Assembly (NCBI GenBank): GCA_030426725.1
Contig: JAUHXZ010000023.1
Location: forward strand, 1 to 37,325
Length of the DNA stretch: 37,325 nt
Origin: Actinomycetes bacterium
GTDB taxonomy: Bacteria; Actinomycetota; Actinomycetes; Propionibacteriales; Propionibacteriaceae
Direction: 5' to 3'
Under the pieces are notes generated by a model. The model searched no databases. It was given only the letters and a program-made list of their open reading frames with translations, and was not told the origin of the DNA. This document shows, piece by piece, positions 15,499 to 23,354 of the stretch (its first letter is position 1; each line of letters begins with the position of its first letter). Position numbers and translations under genes: made by a program.

Positions 15499-16224
15499 CT
15501 AGGCCGCGGGGACCCCGTAGCTGGGTTCGCGGCGCTTGACCAGCGCGATGACCCGGTAGGTGACCGGGAGGAACAGCGCCTCGACCAGCACCTTGTAGAT
15601 GTAGCCCACCACGATGTAGTTGAGCAGCGTCGGCGCGCTGACGACCCCGACGAACGCCACGGTGCAGAAGACGATGGTGTCGGCGGCCTCGCCGACGACG
15701 GTCGAGCCGAGGAGCCGGGCCCACAGAGACCCTTCCCGGGTGCGGCGCTTCATGGCCACGAGCACCCAGGCGTTGAGGAACTGGCCGGCGAGGTAGCCGA
15801 GAAGGCTCGCCACGACGATCCTCGGCACGAAACCCAGCACCGCGGCGAACGCCTCCTGGTTCTGCCACTCGGCGGCGGGGGGCGCCGCGGCGACGGCGAG
15901 GAACGTCACCGACGCCAGGATCGACACGGCGAACCCGAGCAGGATGGCGCGCCTGGCCCCCTTGAGGCCGTAAACCTCCGCCAGCACATCGCCGAGCACG
16001 TAGGTCAGCGGGAAGAGGAACGCGCCGCCGTCCGTGATGATCGGCAGGACCGGGATGCCGAACGGGGCCCAATCGGGTCCGAACTGGATGAGCTTGACCG
16101 CCGCGACGTTGCTGATGAGCAGGAGGGCGCAGAACAGCGCCACGACGATGTCGAACACGCCACGCGGCGCGGCCGCGAAGACCGCCGGGCGGTCGGTCTG
16201 GAGGGGGGTTTCGGTGGCCTGCAC
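15499..16224 (-). CDS. YhhQ/VUT-family queuosine precursor transporter
   Basis: A 241-residue integral membrane protein with about six transmembrane helices (VVALFCALLLISNVAAVKLI, FLFPLTYVLGDVLAEVYG and others). The DVLAEVYGLKGARRAI and GEAADTIVF segments are hallmarks of the vitamin-uptake/YhhQ family, known to import preQ0/preQ1 or queuine. The start is the GTG at 16224, seven bases after a TACAAT -10 on the same strand, consistent with a leaderless transcript; extensions further upstream lack support. It converges with tgt across the repeat at 15240-15463. No queuosine biosynthesis gene (queC, queD, queE, queF) is in the window, so the pair suggests salvage. Confidence 0.87.
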   Translation of the reverse strand: MQATETPLQTDRPAVFAAAPRGVFDIVVALFCALLLISNVAAVKLIQFGPDWAPFGIPVLPIITDGGAFLFPLTYVLGDVLAEVYGLKGARRAILLGFAVSILASVTFLAVAAAPPAAEWQNQEAFAAVLGFVPRIVVASLLGYLAGQFLNAWVLVAMKRRTREGSLWARLLGSTVVGEAADTIVFCTVAFVGVVSAPTLLNYIVVGYIYKVLVEALFLPVTYRVIALVKRREPSYGVPAA

Positions 16225-16259
16225 CCGGGGTATTGTACGCCGACATCTGCGCTTGTCCG
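16225..16259 (-). promoter_or_regulatory. Promoter of the queuosine-precursor transporter
   Basis: On the minus strand TACAAT (16237-16232) matches the -10 consensus at five of six positions; CGGACA lies 16 bases upstream as a -35 candidate. The -10 is seven bases from the GTG start, so the message would be leaderless, leaving no room for a preQ1 riboswitch. Confidence 0.6.
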
Positions 16260-16342
16260 GCGCCCCCGCCGCACGGATACCAGTTCGGTCGGAGCTGGCG
16301 AGTTCCCACGCGGCGGCTTTGACGCGGTGGCAGACTTCATGC

Positions 16343-16777
16343 ATGGACGACAACACAGTTGAGTATGTGCCGGACGAGTCCGAGCAGCTCGACCAGTTGC
16401 AGCCCGGTGACTCGCTGATCGACCGGGGCGTCGACGACGTGCTCGACGAGGGGTATGTCACTCCGGAGAAATGGTCGGCGGCGCAGGGCTACGGCAACAC
16501 GGTGGCCGAGATGCACCAGGGCGAGACCCTCGAGATGCGGATGCGCCAGGAGAGCCCCGAGCCCGACCGCGACGCGGAGGAGTGGAACCCCAGTCACGAG
16601 GCCCGCGAGGTCGGCAAGGCTCGGGCCGGCAGGCTGATGGCCGTTCAAGGCAGCGGAGGCGTCGAGCACACGCTGGGCGTCGACGTCGGATTCGGCGGCG
16701 GCGCCGCGAGCGCCGAAGAGGCCGCCATGCACGTCATGGACGAGGACGACGAGGACGAGGAAGCCGCCGAAGGCTGA
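16343..16777 (+). CDS. DUF5709 family protein
   Basis: A 144-residue acidic, probably disordered cytoplasmic protein of the actinobacterial DUF5709 family; function unknown. Recognisable stretches are DQLQPGDSLIDRGVDDVLDEGY, a middle segment RQESPEPDRDAEEWN, and the C-terminal GFGGGAASAEEAAMHV. It ends in an acidic run (DEDDEDEEAAEG). The ATG at 16343 fits the family N-terminus; no strong ribosome site is present. It is divergent from the transporter gene and lies upstream of phoH. Confidence 0.8.
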   Translation: MDDNTVEYVPDESEQLDQLQPGDSLIDRGVDDVLDEGYVTPEKWSAAQGYGNTVAEMHQGETLEMRMRQESPEPDRDAEEWNPSHEAREVGKARAGRLMAVQGSGGVEHTLGVDVGFGGGAASAEEAAMHVMDEDDEDEEAAEG

Positions 16778-16893
16778 ACCGCCCCGGCGTCGGCATAGAC
16801 TGGAGGGTCGACGGCGGTCCGCGCCGTCGCACCGGATCCGATAGGAACGACGCCCTGAACACCAACAACCCGGACCAGCACGCGACGCGCACC

Positions 16894-17853
16894 GTGACGG
16901 TGCCGGCATCGATCGACATGATCAACCTGCTAGGTCCCCGAGACGACTTCCTCCGAATCCTCGAGGACGCACTGGACGCCGATCTCCACGTCCGTGGCGG
17001 CCAGGTCACCCTCTCCGGGCCGGCGTCCGAAGTGGCCAGGGCCACCGAGATCCTCACGGAGATGATCACCATCCTGCGCACCGGTCAGGGCCTCAGCCCG
17101 GAGACCGTCGAGCGCGTCATCCAGTTGGCGGACGACCCCCACGCATCGCCGTCGGAGATCCTCACCCAGAACATCGTGTCCTCGAGGGGCAAGACGGTCC
17201 GCCCCAAGACCCTCAACCAGAAGCGCTACGTCGACGCCATCGACCGCCACACGATCGTCTTCGGCATCGGCCCGGCAGGCACCGGCAAGACGTACCTCGC
17301 CATGGCGAAGGCCGTGCAGGCGCTGCAGGCCAAGGAGGTCAGCCGCATCATCCTGACCCGTCCCGCGATCGAGGCCGGCGAGCGCCTGGGCTTCCTGCCC
17401 GGCACCCTCAACGACAAGATCGACCCCTACCTTCGACCCCTGTACGACGCGCTGCACGACATGGTCGATGCGGACTCGGTTCCGAAGCTGCTTACATCCG
17501 GGACCGTCGAGGTGGCGCCGCTCGCCTACATGCGCGGCCGAACCCTCAACGACGCGTTCATCATCCTCGACGAGGCGCAGAACACCTCGATGGAGCAGAT
17601 GAAGATGTTCCTCACCCGTCTCGGATTCGGGTCGAAGGTCGTGGTGACGGGCGACATCACGCAGATCGACCTCCCCGGGGGCATGAAGAGCGGCCTGCGC
17701 GGAGTGATGAACATCCTCGACGGAGTTGACGACATCGAGTTCTGCACCCTGACCAGCCGCGACGTCGTGCGGCACCGGTTGGTCGGACGTATCGTCGCGG
17801 CCTACGATCAGTTCGAGAGCCTGACCACCGAGCGCAAGGGACGCCGCCCGTGA
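16894..17853 (+). CDS. PhoH-like ATPase
   Basis: A 319-residue (from this start) PhoH-family P-loop ATPase. Walker A is GPAGTGKTY and Walker B IILDEAQN; TRPAIEAGERLGFLPG and VTGDITQIDLPGG are family signatures. A KH-like N-terminal part (GGQVTLSGPASEVARATEIL) precedes the ATPase. PhoH proteins are linked to RNA metabolism, and the position directly before ybeY supports a ribosome or RNA quality-control role. The start is uncertain: GTG at 16894 is the first conventional in-frame start, but CTG at 16855 has AGGA eight bases upstream and would add 13 residues closer to the usual family N-terminus. Confidence 0.9.
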   Translation: MTVPASIDMINLLGPRDDFLRILEDALDADLHVRGGQVTLSGPASEVARATEILTEMITILRTGQGLSPETVERVIQLADDPHASPSEILTQNIVSSRGKTVRPKTLNQKRYVDAIDRHTIVFGIGPAGTGKTYLAMAKAVQALQAKEVSRIILTRPAIEAGERLGFLPGTLNDKIDPYLRPLYDALHDMVDADSVPKLLTSGTVEVAPLAYMRGRTLNDAFIILDEAQNTSMEQMKMFLTRLGFGSKVVVTGDITQIDLPGGMKSGLRGVMNILDGVDDIEFCTLTSRDVVRHRLVGRIVAAYDQFESLTTERKGRRP

Positions 17854-18308
17854 TCGACATCAACAACGAGTCCGGTGTGGAGGCCGACGAGCTGGGGCTC
17901 GTCGAGCTGGCCGGGTTCGCCCTCGAGAAGCTGAGGATCCACCCCCAGGCCGACCTGTCGATCGTGCTGGTCGACGAGGACACCATGGCCCAGTACCACG
18001 AGCGGTTCATGGACCTCCCCGGCCCCACCGATGTGATGAGCTTCCCGATGGACGAGCTGCGGGAGCCGGAGGAGGACGAGGAGCCGCCCATCGGTCTGCT
18101 GGGAGACATCGTGCTCTGCCCGCAGGTCACGGCGCGGCAGGCCGCCGACAACGGCCGGAGTGCCGACGGCGAGGCCGAGTACCTCCTCATCCACGGACTG
18201 CTGCACCTCCTCGGCCACGACCACGCCGAGCCCGAGGAGAAGGCGGTCATGTTCGGCCTCAACGACCGGATCATCGCGGCGTGGGATCAGGCGCGCGGTC
18301 GGAGCTGA
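17850..18308 (+). CDS. ybeY: Endoribonuclease YbeY (rRNA maturation factor)
   Basis: A 152-residue zinc metalloprotein for 16S rRNA 3'-end maturation and ribosome quality control. The zinc motif HGLLHLLGHDH is present at about 126-136, preceded by the family segment PGPTDVMSFPMDE and LLGDIVLCP. The GTG at 17850 overlaps the phoH stop as GTGA, so the two are co-translated. The end overlaps the permease gene by 28 bp. The length is typical for the family. Confidence 0.95.
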   Translation: MIDINNESGVEADELGLVELAGFALEKLRIHPQADLSIVLVDEDTMAQYHERFMDLPGPTDVMSFPMDELREPEEDEEPPIGLLGDIVLCPQVTARQAADNGRSADGEAEYLLIHGLLHLLGHDHAEPEEKAVMFGLNDRIIAAWDQARGRS

Positions 18309-19534
18309 ACCGCAGCCTCGGCCTGGCGGACGCCGTCGCCATCGGCGTGGCGTCCATGGTCGGGGCCGGCGTGTTCGCGGTCTGGGCCCCCGCTGCCGCG
18401 GCCGCGGGCGGCGCCCTCCTCGTCGGGCTGGTGATCGCGGCGGTGGTCGCGTGGTGCAACGCCACCTCGTCCGCGCAGCTCGCGGCCCAATACCCGTCGG
18501 CCGGCGGCACCTACGTCTTCGGGCGCCGCCAGTTGGGGGAGTGGCCCGGTTTCCTCGCCGGATGGAGCTTCGTCATCGGCAAGACCGCCTCGGTTGCGGC
18601 CATGGCCATGACGTTCGCCGCCTACCTGGCGCCCGATGGCTGGCGGGCGCCCGTCGCGATCGCTGCCGTCTGGCTGATGGTCGGCGTCAACCTCCTCGGA
18701 GTGACCCGCACGGCGAAGGCCGCCATGGTGCTCGGAGGGCTGGCGATCCTGGCGCTGGCGGTCTCCCTGGCCTTCGGCTGGGGAGGCTTCGACTCCCCGG
18801 CCGGTGCCCTGCTGACCGTCCCGGATGCGGTCGGGGGCTGGTACGGGGTCCTGCAGTCCGCGGGCCTGCTGTTCTTCGCCTTCGCCGGGTACGCCCGCAT
18901 CGCGACGATGGGTGAGGAGGTCAAGGACCCCGAACACACCATCGGGCGGGCGATCATCACCGCCCTCGCAATCGTGCTGGTGCTGTACGCCATCGTCGGT
19001 GTCAGCCTGCTGCTGATCGTAGGCGACGGGGCGCTCGCCGACGCCGTGGCGCCCCTCACCCTTCTGGTGGGCGGGCATCCCGTCGCCCGCGCCGTCCTGG
19101 TGGCGGGCGCTGTCGCGGCGACGGCCGGCGCGCTCCTCGGCCTGCTGTCCGGGATCGGGAGGACCTGGCTGGCGATGTCCCGTGAGGGCGATCTGCCCCG
19201 GCACTTCGACCACACGCATCCGAAGACCAAGGTGCCCCACCGCATCGAGATCACGCTCGGGATCCTGCTGACGACGGTCCTGCTGGTCGCCGACCTCCGC
19301 GGCGCCATCGGGTTCTCCTCGTTCGGCGTGCTCCTCTACTACTTCGTCGCCAACGTCTCGGCGTACACCCAGACCGGTGCTTGGCGGCGCTGGTCGCGGG
19401 CGTGGCAGGTGCTTGGGGGCACGCTGTGTCTCGTGCTGGTCGTCACCCTCCCGTGGCAGTCCATTCTCGGCGGTCTGGCGGTCCTGGGTGCCGGTGTCGT
19501 GTGGCGGATGGTCCTGCTCCGGCGGAGGGTCTGA
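18281..19534 (+). CDS. APC-superfamily amino acid permease
   Basis: A 417-residue permease with about 12 hydrophobic segments. The N-terminal GLADAVAIGVASMVGAGVFAVW matches the conserved first helix of APC transporters, with the unwound substrate-binding GVASMVGAG motif. FFAFAGYARIATMGEEVKDPEHTIGRAI is the conserved helix 6 to loop segment. The amino acid transported is not clear from sequence. The GTG at 18281 lies inside ybeY, so translation may be coupled; the 28-bp overlap is large but no later start keeps the first helix intact with its short polar leader. Confidence 0.87.
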   Translation: MGSGARSELNRSLGLADAVAIGVASMVGAGVFAVWAPAAAAAGGALLVGLVIAAVVAWCNATSSAQLAAQYPSAGGTYVFGRRQLGEWPGFLAGWSFVIGKTASVAAMAMTFAAYLAPDGWRAPVAIAAVWLMVGVNLLGVTRTAKAAMVLGGLAILALAVSLAFGWGGFDSPAGALLTVPDAVGGWYGVLQSAGLLFFAFAGYARIATMGEEVKDPEHTIGRAIITALAIVLVLYAIVGVSLLLIVGDGALADAVAPLTLLVGGHPVARAVLVAGAVAATAGALLGLLSGIGRTWLAMSREGDLPRHFDHTHPKTKVPHRIEITLGILLTTVLLVADLRGAIGFSSFGVLLYYFVANVSAYTQTGAWRRWSRAWQVLGGTLCLVLVVTLPWQSILGGLAVLGAGVVWRMVLLRRRV

Positions 19535-19620
19535 CCGCGGGGAGCGGGGCCGGTCGGGCCTGCCTGCTGCGTTACACTCGGACCTCAGAGTTACCCGAGA
19601 GAGCGAGTTGACCACCCCCC

Positions 19621-20931
19621 GTGCCCCAGTCCGAATGGATTCAGATTGGCGTCGCGCTCCTCTGCGCTCTCGCCGCCTCTCTCCTCGCAGCAGTTGAAAC
19701 CGCCCTCCGAGTCACCACCAAGGCGCGAGCCGAGCGCATGGTCGAGCAGGACCAGCGGGGAGCCGAACGCATCAGACTGATCGCAGCCGACCCGGTTCCG
19801 TCCATCAACGCGGTGATGTTCGCGCGGATGGGCATGGAGATCACGAGCATCGTCATGGCCAGCCTTGTGCTCTTCACCGCCTTCACCGTGGACTGGCAGC
19901 GCGCCGTCGTCACCATTGTGGTCACGCTGACGGTCTCGTTCATCCTCTGGGGGGTGGCCCCTCGCACGCTCGGCCGGCAGCATCCGGAACGGACCATGCG
20001 CGCCTTCGCACCGCTGGTCAGCGGGCTCACGACGATCTTCGGGCCCATCGCGCAGTTGATGATCCTGCTCGGCAATGCGTTGACCCCCGGGAAGGGCTAC
20101 GCCGATGGCCCGTTCGCCACCGAGGCGGACCTGAGAGATCTCGTCGACATCGCGGAGAAGAACGAGCTCATCGAGGCCGGTGAGTCGAAGATGATCCACT
20201 CGGTGTTCGAACTCGGCGACACACTCGTCAAGGAGGTCATGGTCCCGCGCACCGACGTCGTCTACGTCACGAAGGACAAGACCCTGCGCCAGTTGTTGTC
20301 GCTGGCCCTGCGTTCCGGATTCTCCCGCATCCCCGTCGTGGGTAGTGACCTCGACGACATCGAGGGCGTCATCTACCTTAAGGACGTGTCGAAGCGGGTC
20401 TACGACTTCCCGGACGCCGAGCGGCAGGAGACCGTCGCGGATCTGATGCGGCCCGCAGTGTTCTGCCCCGACTCCAAGCCGGTCAGTGACCTGCTGCGGG
20501 ACATGCAGTTCAGCCATTCGCATCTGGTGGTCGTCATCGACGAGTTCGGCGGCACCGCCGGGTTGGCGACGATCGAGGACATCCTCGAGGAGATCGTCGG
20601 CGAGATCGTCGACGAGTACGACCAGGACCAGCCGGCCATCGACGACCTCGGCGAGGGTCAGTTCCGGATCTCGTCGCGGTTGCCCGTCGACGAGCTGGGC
20701 AGCCTGTTCGGCGTCGACCTCGACGACGACGACGTCGAGACGGTGGGCGGGCTCATGGCGAAGCAGCTCAATGTGGTCCCCATCCCGGGGGCGCGCACCC
20801 TGGTGGGCGACATCGAACTGGTGGCGGACCGCGCCGTGGGTCGCCGTCACCAGATCGGGACGGTCCTGGCGCGTAGGCTGACCGAAGCGGACTTCCCCGC
20901 TGAGGATGCCGATGGAGGCGACGATGACTGA
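19621..20931 (+). CDS. CorC/HlyC-type protein (CNNM domain, CBS pair)
   Basis: A 436-residue membrane protein of the CorC/hemolysin-C family. The N-terminal half (about 1-160) is a CNNM/DUF21 membrane domain with helices such as IGVALLCALAASLLAAVETA and MEITSIVMASLVLFTAFTV. A CBS pair (about 195-325, with VMVPRTDVVYV and SHLVVVIDEFGGTAGLATIEDILEEIVGEI) and a C-terminal CorC transporter-associated domain (ETVGGLMAKQL) follow. Relatives are linked to Mg or Co efflux and Na-coupled Mg transport. GTG at 19621 is the only good start in frame; a TACACT hexamer lies at 19573-19578. Its stop overlaps the era start by 8 bp. Confidence 0.9.
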   Translation: MPQSEWIQIGVALLCALAASLLAAVETALRVTTKARAERMVEQDQRGAERIRLIAADPVPSINAVMFARMGMEITSIVMASLVLFTAFTVDWQRAVVTIVVTLTVSFILWGVAPRTLGRQHPERTMRAFAPLVSGLTTIFGPIAQLMILLGNALTPGKGYADGPFATEADLRDLVDIAEKNELIEAGESKMIHSVFELGDTLVKEVMVPRTDVVYVTKDKTLRQLLSLALRSGFSRIPVVGSDLDDIEGVIYLKDVSKRVYDFPDAERQETVADLMRPAVFCPDSKPVSDLLRDMQFSHSHLVVVIDEFGGTAGLATIEDILEEIVGEIVDEYDQDQPAIDDLGEGQFRISSRLPVDELGSLFGVDLDDDDVETVGGLMAKQLNVVPIPGARTLVGDIELVADRAVGRRHQIGTVLARRLTEADFPAEDADGGDDD

Positions 20932-21850
20932 TCCTGTACACCGTTCCGGGTTCGCCTGCTTCGTCGGGCGGCCCAACGCCGGCAAGTCGACACTGACCAA
21001 CGCCCTGGTCGGCCAGAAGATCGCCATCGCCTCCAGCAAGCCACAGACCACCAGGCACGCCGTCCGCGGCATCATCACCCGCGACGACGGCCAGCTGGTC
21101 CTCATCGACACCCCTGGGCTGCACCGTCCCCGCACCCTTCTCGGGCAGAGGCTCAACGACCTGGTCTTCGAGACCTGGTCCGAGGTCGACGTCGTCGGCG
21201 TCTGCCTGCCCTGCGACCAGCGCGTCGGCCCCGGCGACAAGTTCATCATCGGGGAGATCGCAAAGCTCGACCACCGCCCGACGCTCGTCGCGCTGGCCAC
21301 CAAGACCGACCTGGTCAGCAAGCAGCGGCAGCTGTCGCACCTCGTGGACGTCGGCGCGGTCGCCGAGGAACTGGGCATCGAGTGGGCCGAGGTCATCCCC
21401 TGCTCGGCGGTGGCCGACGACCAGGTGGACACCGTTCGCGACGCGCTGGTCGACCTGCTGCCGGAAGGCCCCGCCTACTACCCGGACGGTGAGATCACCG
21501 ACGAGCCGGAGGAGGCGCTCATCGCGGAGTTGATCCGCGAGGCGGCGCTCGAGGGCGTGCGCGACGAGCTGCCCCACTCGATCGCCGTCACCATCGACGA
21601 GATCCTGCCGCGCCCCGACCGCCCGGAGGACAAGCCGCTCACCGACATCTTCGCCTCGATCGTCGTCGAGCGGGAGTCCCAGAAGGGCATCATCATCGGC
21701 CACAAGGGTTCGAGGCTGCGGGAGATCGGCAGCCAGGCCCGGGAACAGATCAACCGGCTGCTCGGCACGCGCGTGCACCTCAATCTGCACGTCAAGGTGC
21801 TCAAGGAATGGCAGCGCGACGCGAAGCACCTCAACCGGCTGGGATTCTGA
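20924..21850 (+). CDS. era: GTPase Era
   Basis: A 308-residue Era, the KH-domain GTPase that binds the 3' end of 16S rRNA in 30S assembly. G1 GRPNAGKST is at 15-23, G3 DTPG at 62-65 and G4 is TKTD (the actinobacterial variant of NKxD). The C-terminal KH domain has GHKGSRLREIGSQAREQI. The ATG at 20924 has GGAGG six bases upstream, better than the ATG at 20906. It overlaps the CorC gene by 8 bp, and the ybeY-corC-era neighbourhood is conserved. Confidence 0.96.
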   Translation: MTDPVHRSGFACFVGRPNAGKSTLTNALVGQKIAIASSKPQTTRHAVRGIITRDDGQLVLIDTPGLHRPRTLLGQRLNDLVFETWSEVDVVGVCLPCDQRVGPGDKFIIGEIAKLDHRPTLVALATKTDLVSKQRQLSHLVDVGAVAEELGIEWAEVIPCSAVADDQVDTVRDALVDLLPEGPAYYPDGEITDEPEEALIAELIREAALEGVRDELPHSIAVTIDEILPRPDRPEDKPLTDIFASIVVERESQKGIIIGHKGSRLREIGSQAREQINRLLGTRVHLNLHVKVLKEWQRDAKHLNRLGF

Positions 21851-21930
21851 GCGTCTGCGCACAACGAGTGAGCGTTTGTGACTTGTAGGTAACTATTTGG
21901 TCACGAGCCGTGGGCGCGGCGGGTCAGGCG

Positions 21931-21944
21931 CGGGAGCGCTCCTA
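21931..21944. promoter_or_regulatory. CebR/LacI-like operator
   Basis: CGGGAGCGCTCCTA matches the CebR box of Streptomyces (TGGGAGCGCTCCCA) at 12 of 14 positions and retains the perfect core GGAGCGCTCC. It lies 62 bp upstream of the sugar-binding lipoprotein. A LacI-family repressor is expected to bind here and control the importer; no such regulator is encoded in the window. Confidence 0.7.
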
Positions 21945-21994
21945 GGATCGTTCAATATCTACCCACCTCCGGGCTTCGCCGGAGGATCCTAGGA
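21940..21994 (+). promoter_or_regulatory. Structured leader upstream of the sugar importer
   Basis: A nested hairpin can form: outer arms TCCTAGGATC (21940-21949) and GATCCTAGGA (21985-21994) are perfect complements, and inner arms CCTCCGG (21966-21972) and CCGGAGG (21979-21985) close a GCTTCG loop. The outer 3' arm overlaps the ribosome site AGGAAGGA (21991-21998), and the outer 5' arm overlaps the CebR-like box. If transcription starts upstream of 21940, folding could limit ribosome access; as DNA it could be an extended operator. Confidence 0.65.
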
Positions 21995-22005
21995 AGGAAC
22001 CGCAC

Positions 22006-23286
22006 GTGAACAAGCGCGTTCTCAAGCTCAGCGCCGTCGCCCTGGCGGGTGCCCTTGCACTCACGGCCTGCGGGTCGAGCGACCCCGAGAGCACCGGTGC
22101 CGAGTCGACGAGCGCGGGGCCGGTTGATCCCGCCTCGCTCGAGACCACCATCAAGATCCTGGCGCCGTCGTACTCGGACACCTCCCAGCAGGACTGGCAG
22201 GCGATCATCGACACGTTCAATGAGGACTACCCGAACGTGGACGTCGAGCTCCAGATCGAGGGCTGGGACGGCTTCAGCGACAAGGTCGCCGCCCGGATCC
22301 AGGCCGGTGACTACCCGGACATCCTCAACGACAATGCGTTCGCGGCATCGGCCGATGCGGGCATCCTCTACCCGATCGACGAGGTGCTCTCGCCCGAGAC
22401 GCTCGCCGCGATCGAGCCGTCGCTGCTCGCCAACGGCGTCGGCACCGACGGTGTGCAGTGGGCGGCGCCCGACATCGCGTCGGCCCGCATGATGGCCTAC
22501 AACACCGACCTGTTCGAGGAGGCCGGCATCGCGGAGGCTCCGACGACCTGGGCGGAGTTGGAGGAGGCGTCGGCGGCGCTCGTGGAGCTCGGTGACGACA
22601 TCAGCGGTTACGGCATGCCGCTCGGCCAGGAGGAGGCTCAGGTCGAGTCGTCGCTGTGGCTATGGGGCGCCGGGGGCGACTGGGTCGACGGTGAGAACCT
22701 GACCGCGAACACGCCCGAGGCTGTCGAGGCGTTCACCGAGATGCAGAGCCTGTTCTCCGAGGGCTACACCCAGCCCAACCTCGAGGACAACCGCATCGAC
22801 ATCTCCAACATCTTCGCCGCCGGCAAGCTCGGCATGATGATGGCCCACTCGGGCATCGTGTCCGACGCCGAGGCCAAGGGCATCAACGTGTCCCTGGCCC
22901 CCATCCCCGCGAAGGACGGCGGCGACGGCGTGGCGCTCGGCGTGACCGACTTCATCGTCGCGTTCGACAACGGTGACGCGGATCGCAAGGCGGCCACCTC
23001 GGCCTTCCTGGACCTGCTCTACTCGGACGAGATGTACGAGGGCTGGTACAAGGGCACCGCGCTGCTGCCGGTGACCACATCGATGATCGAGGCCGGCATG
23101 GCCGAGTCCGATGAGAACGGCGCCGCGTTCCTCGACGCGCTGTCGATCGTCAAGTTCCTGCCCGTGGGCAACCCGCAGTGGGATGTTCTTCAGACGGCGC
23201 TCCAGGGATCGGCCTACAAGGTCGGCACCGAGGATCCTGAGCAGGTTCTCACCGAGATCCAGGCTCAGGTCGACGCGCAGAGCTGA
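22006..23286 (+). CDS. Carbohydrate ABC transporter substrate-binding lipoprotein
   Basis: A 426-residue family 1 extracellular solute-binding protein. A lipoprotein signal (KLSAVALAGALALTAC) places the lipidated Cys at position 22, followed by a Ser/Thr/Glu-rich linker. TIKILAPSYSDTSQQDWQAI and YPNVDVELQIEGWDGFSDKV are typical of the fold's first lobe, and PTTWAELEEASAAL is the common hinge region. It captures a sugar outside the membrane for the two permeases that follow. The CebR-like operator suggests a plant-type oligosaccharide, but that is an inference. The GTG at 22006 has AGGAAGGA eight bases upstream. Confidence 0.92.
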   Translation: MNKRVLKLSAVALAGALALTACGSSDPESTGAESTSAGPVDPASLETTIKILAPSYSDTSQQDWQAIIDTFNEDYPNVDVELQIEGWDGFSDKVAARIQAGDYPDILNDNAFAASADAGILYPIDEVLSPETLAAIEPSLLANGVGTDGVQWAAPDIASARMMAYNTDLFEEAGIAEAPTTWAELEEASAALVELGDDISGYGMPLGQEEAQVESSLWLWGAGGDWVDGENLTANTPEAVEAFTEMQSLFSEGYTQPNLEDNRIDISNIFAAGKLGMMMAHSGIVSDAEAKGINVSLAPIPAKDGGDGVALGVTDFIVAFDNGDADRKAATSAFLDLLYSDEMYEGWYKGTALLPVTTSMIEAGMAESDENGAAFLDALSIVKFLPVGNPQWDVLQTALQGSAYKVGTEDPEQVLTEIQAQVDAQS

Positions 23287-23293
23287 CGACCGA

Positions 23294-23331
23294 AACGGGG
23301 TGGCACCGGTAGGCTCCGGTGCCACCCCGTT
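23294..23331 (+). terminator. Intra-operon hairpin after the binding-protein gene
   Basis: AACGGGGTGGCACCGG (23294-23309), a six-base loop and the complementary arm (23316-23331) form a perfect 16-bp stem starting 7 bp after the stop codon. No T-run follows. Such hairpins usually protect the 3' end of the binding-protein message and lower permease expression by partial termination. Confidence 0.8.
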
Positions 23332-23354
23332 CCACGACCGGAGGAGGAACAGCA

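Noticed and set aside
13022..16309. A 1095-codon open frame on the minus strand
   Set aside because: It is antisense to rsmE, tgt and part of dnaJ, is Arg/Pro/Gly-rich low-complexity sequence caused by high GC, and crosses the palindromic repeat.
16225..16342. preQ1 riboswitch upstream of the transporter
   Set aside because: The -10 element is seven bases from the start codon, and no preQ1 aptamer-like fold is visible.
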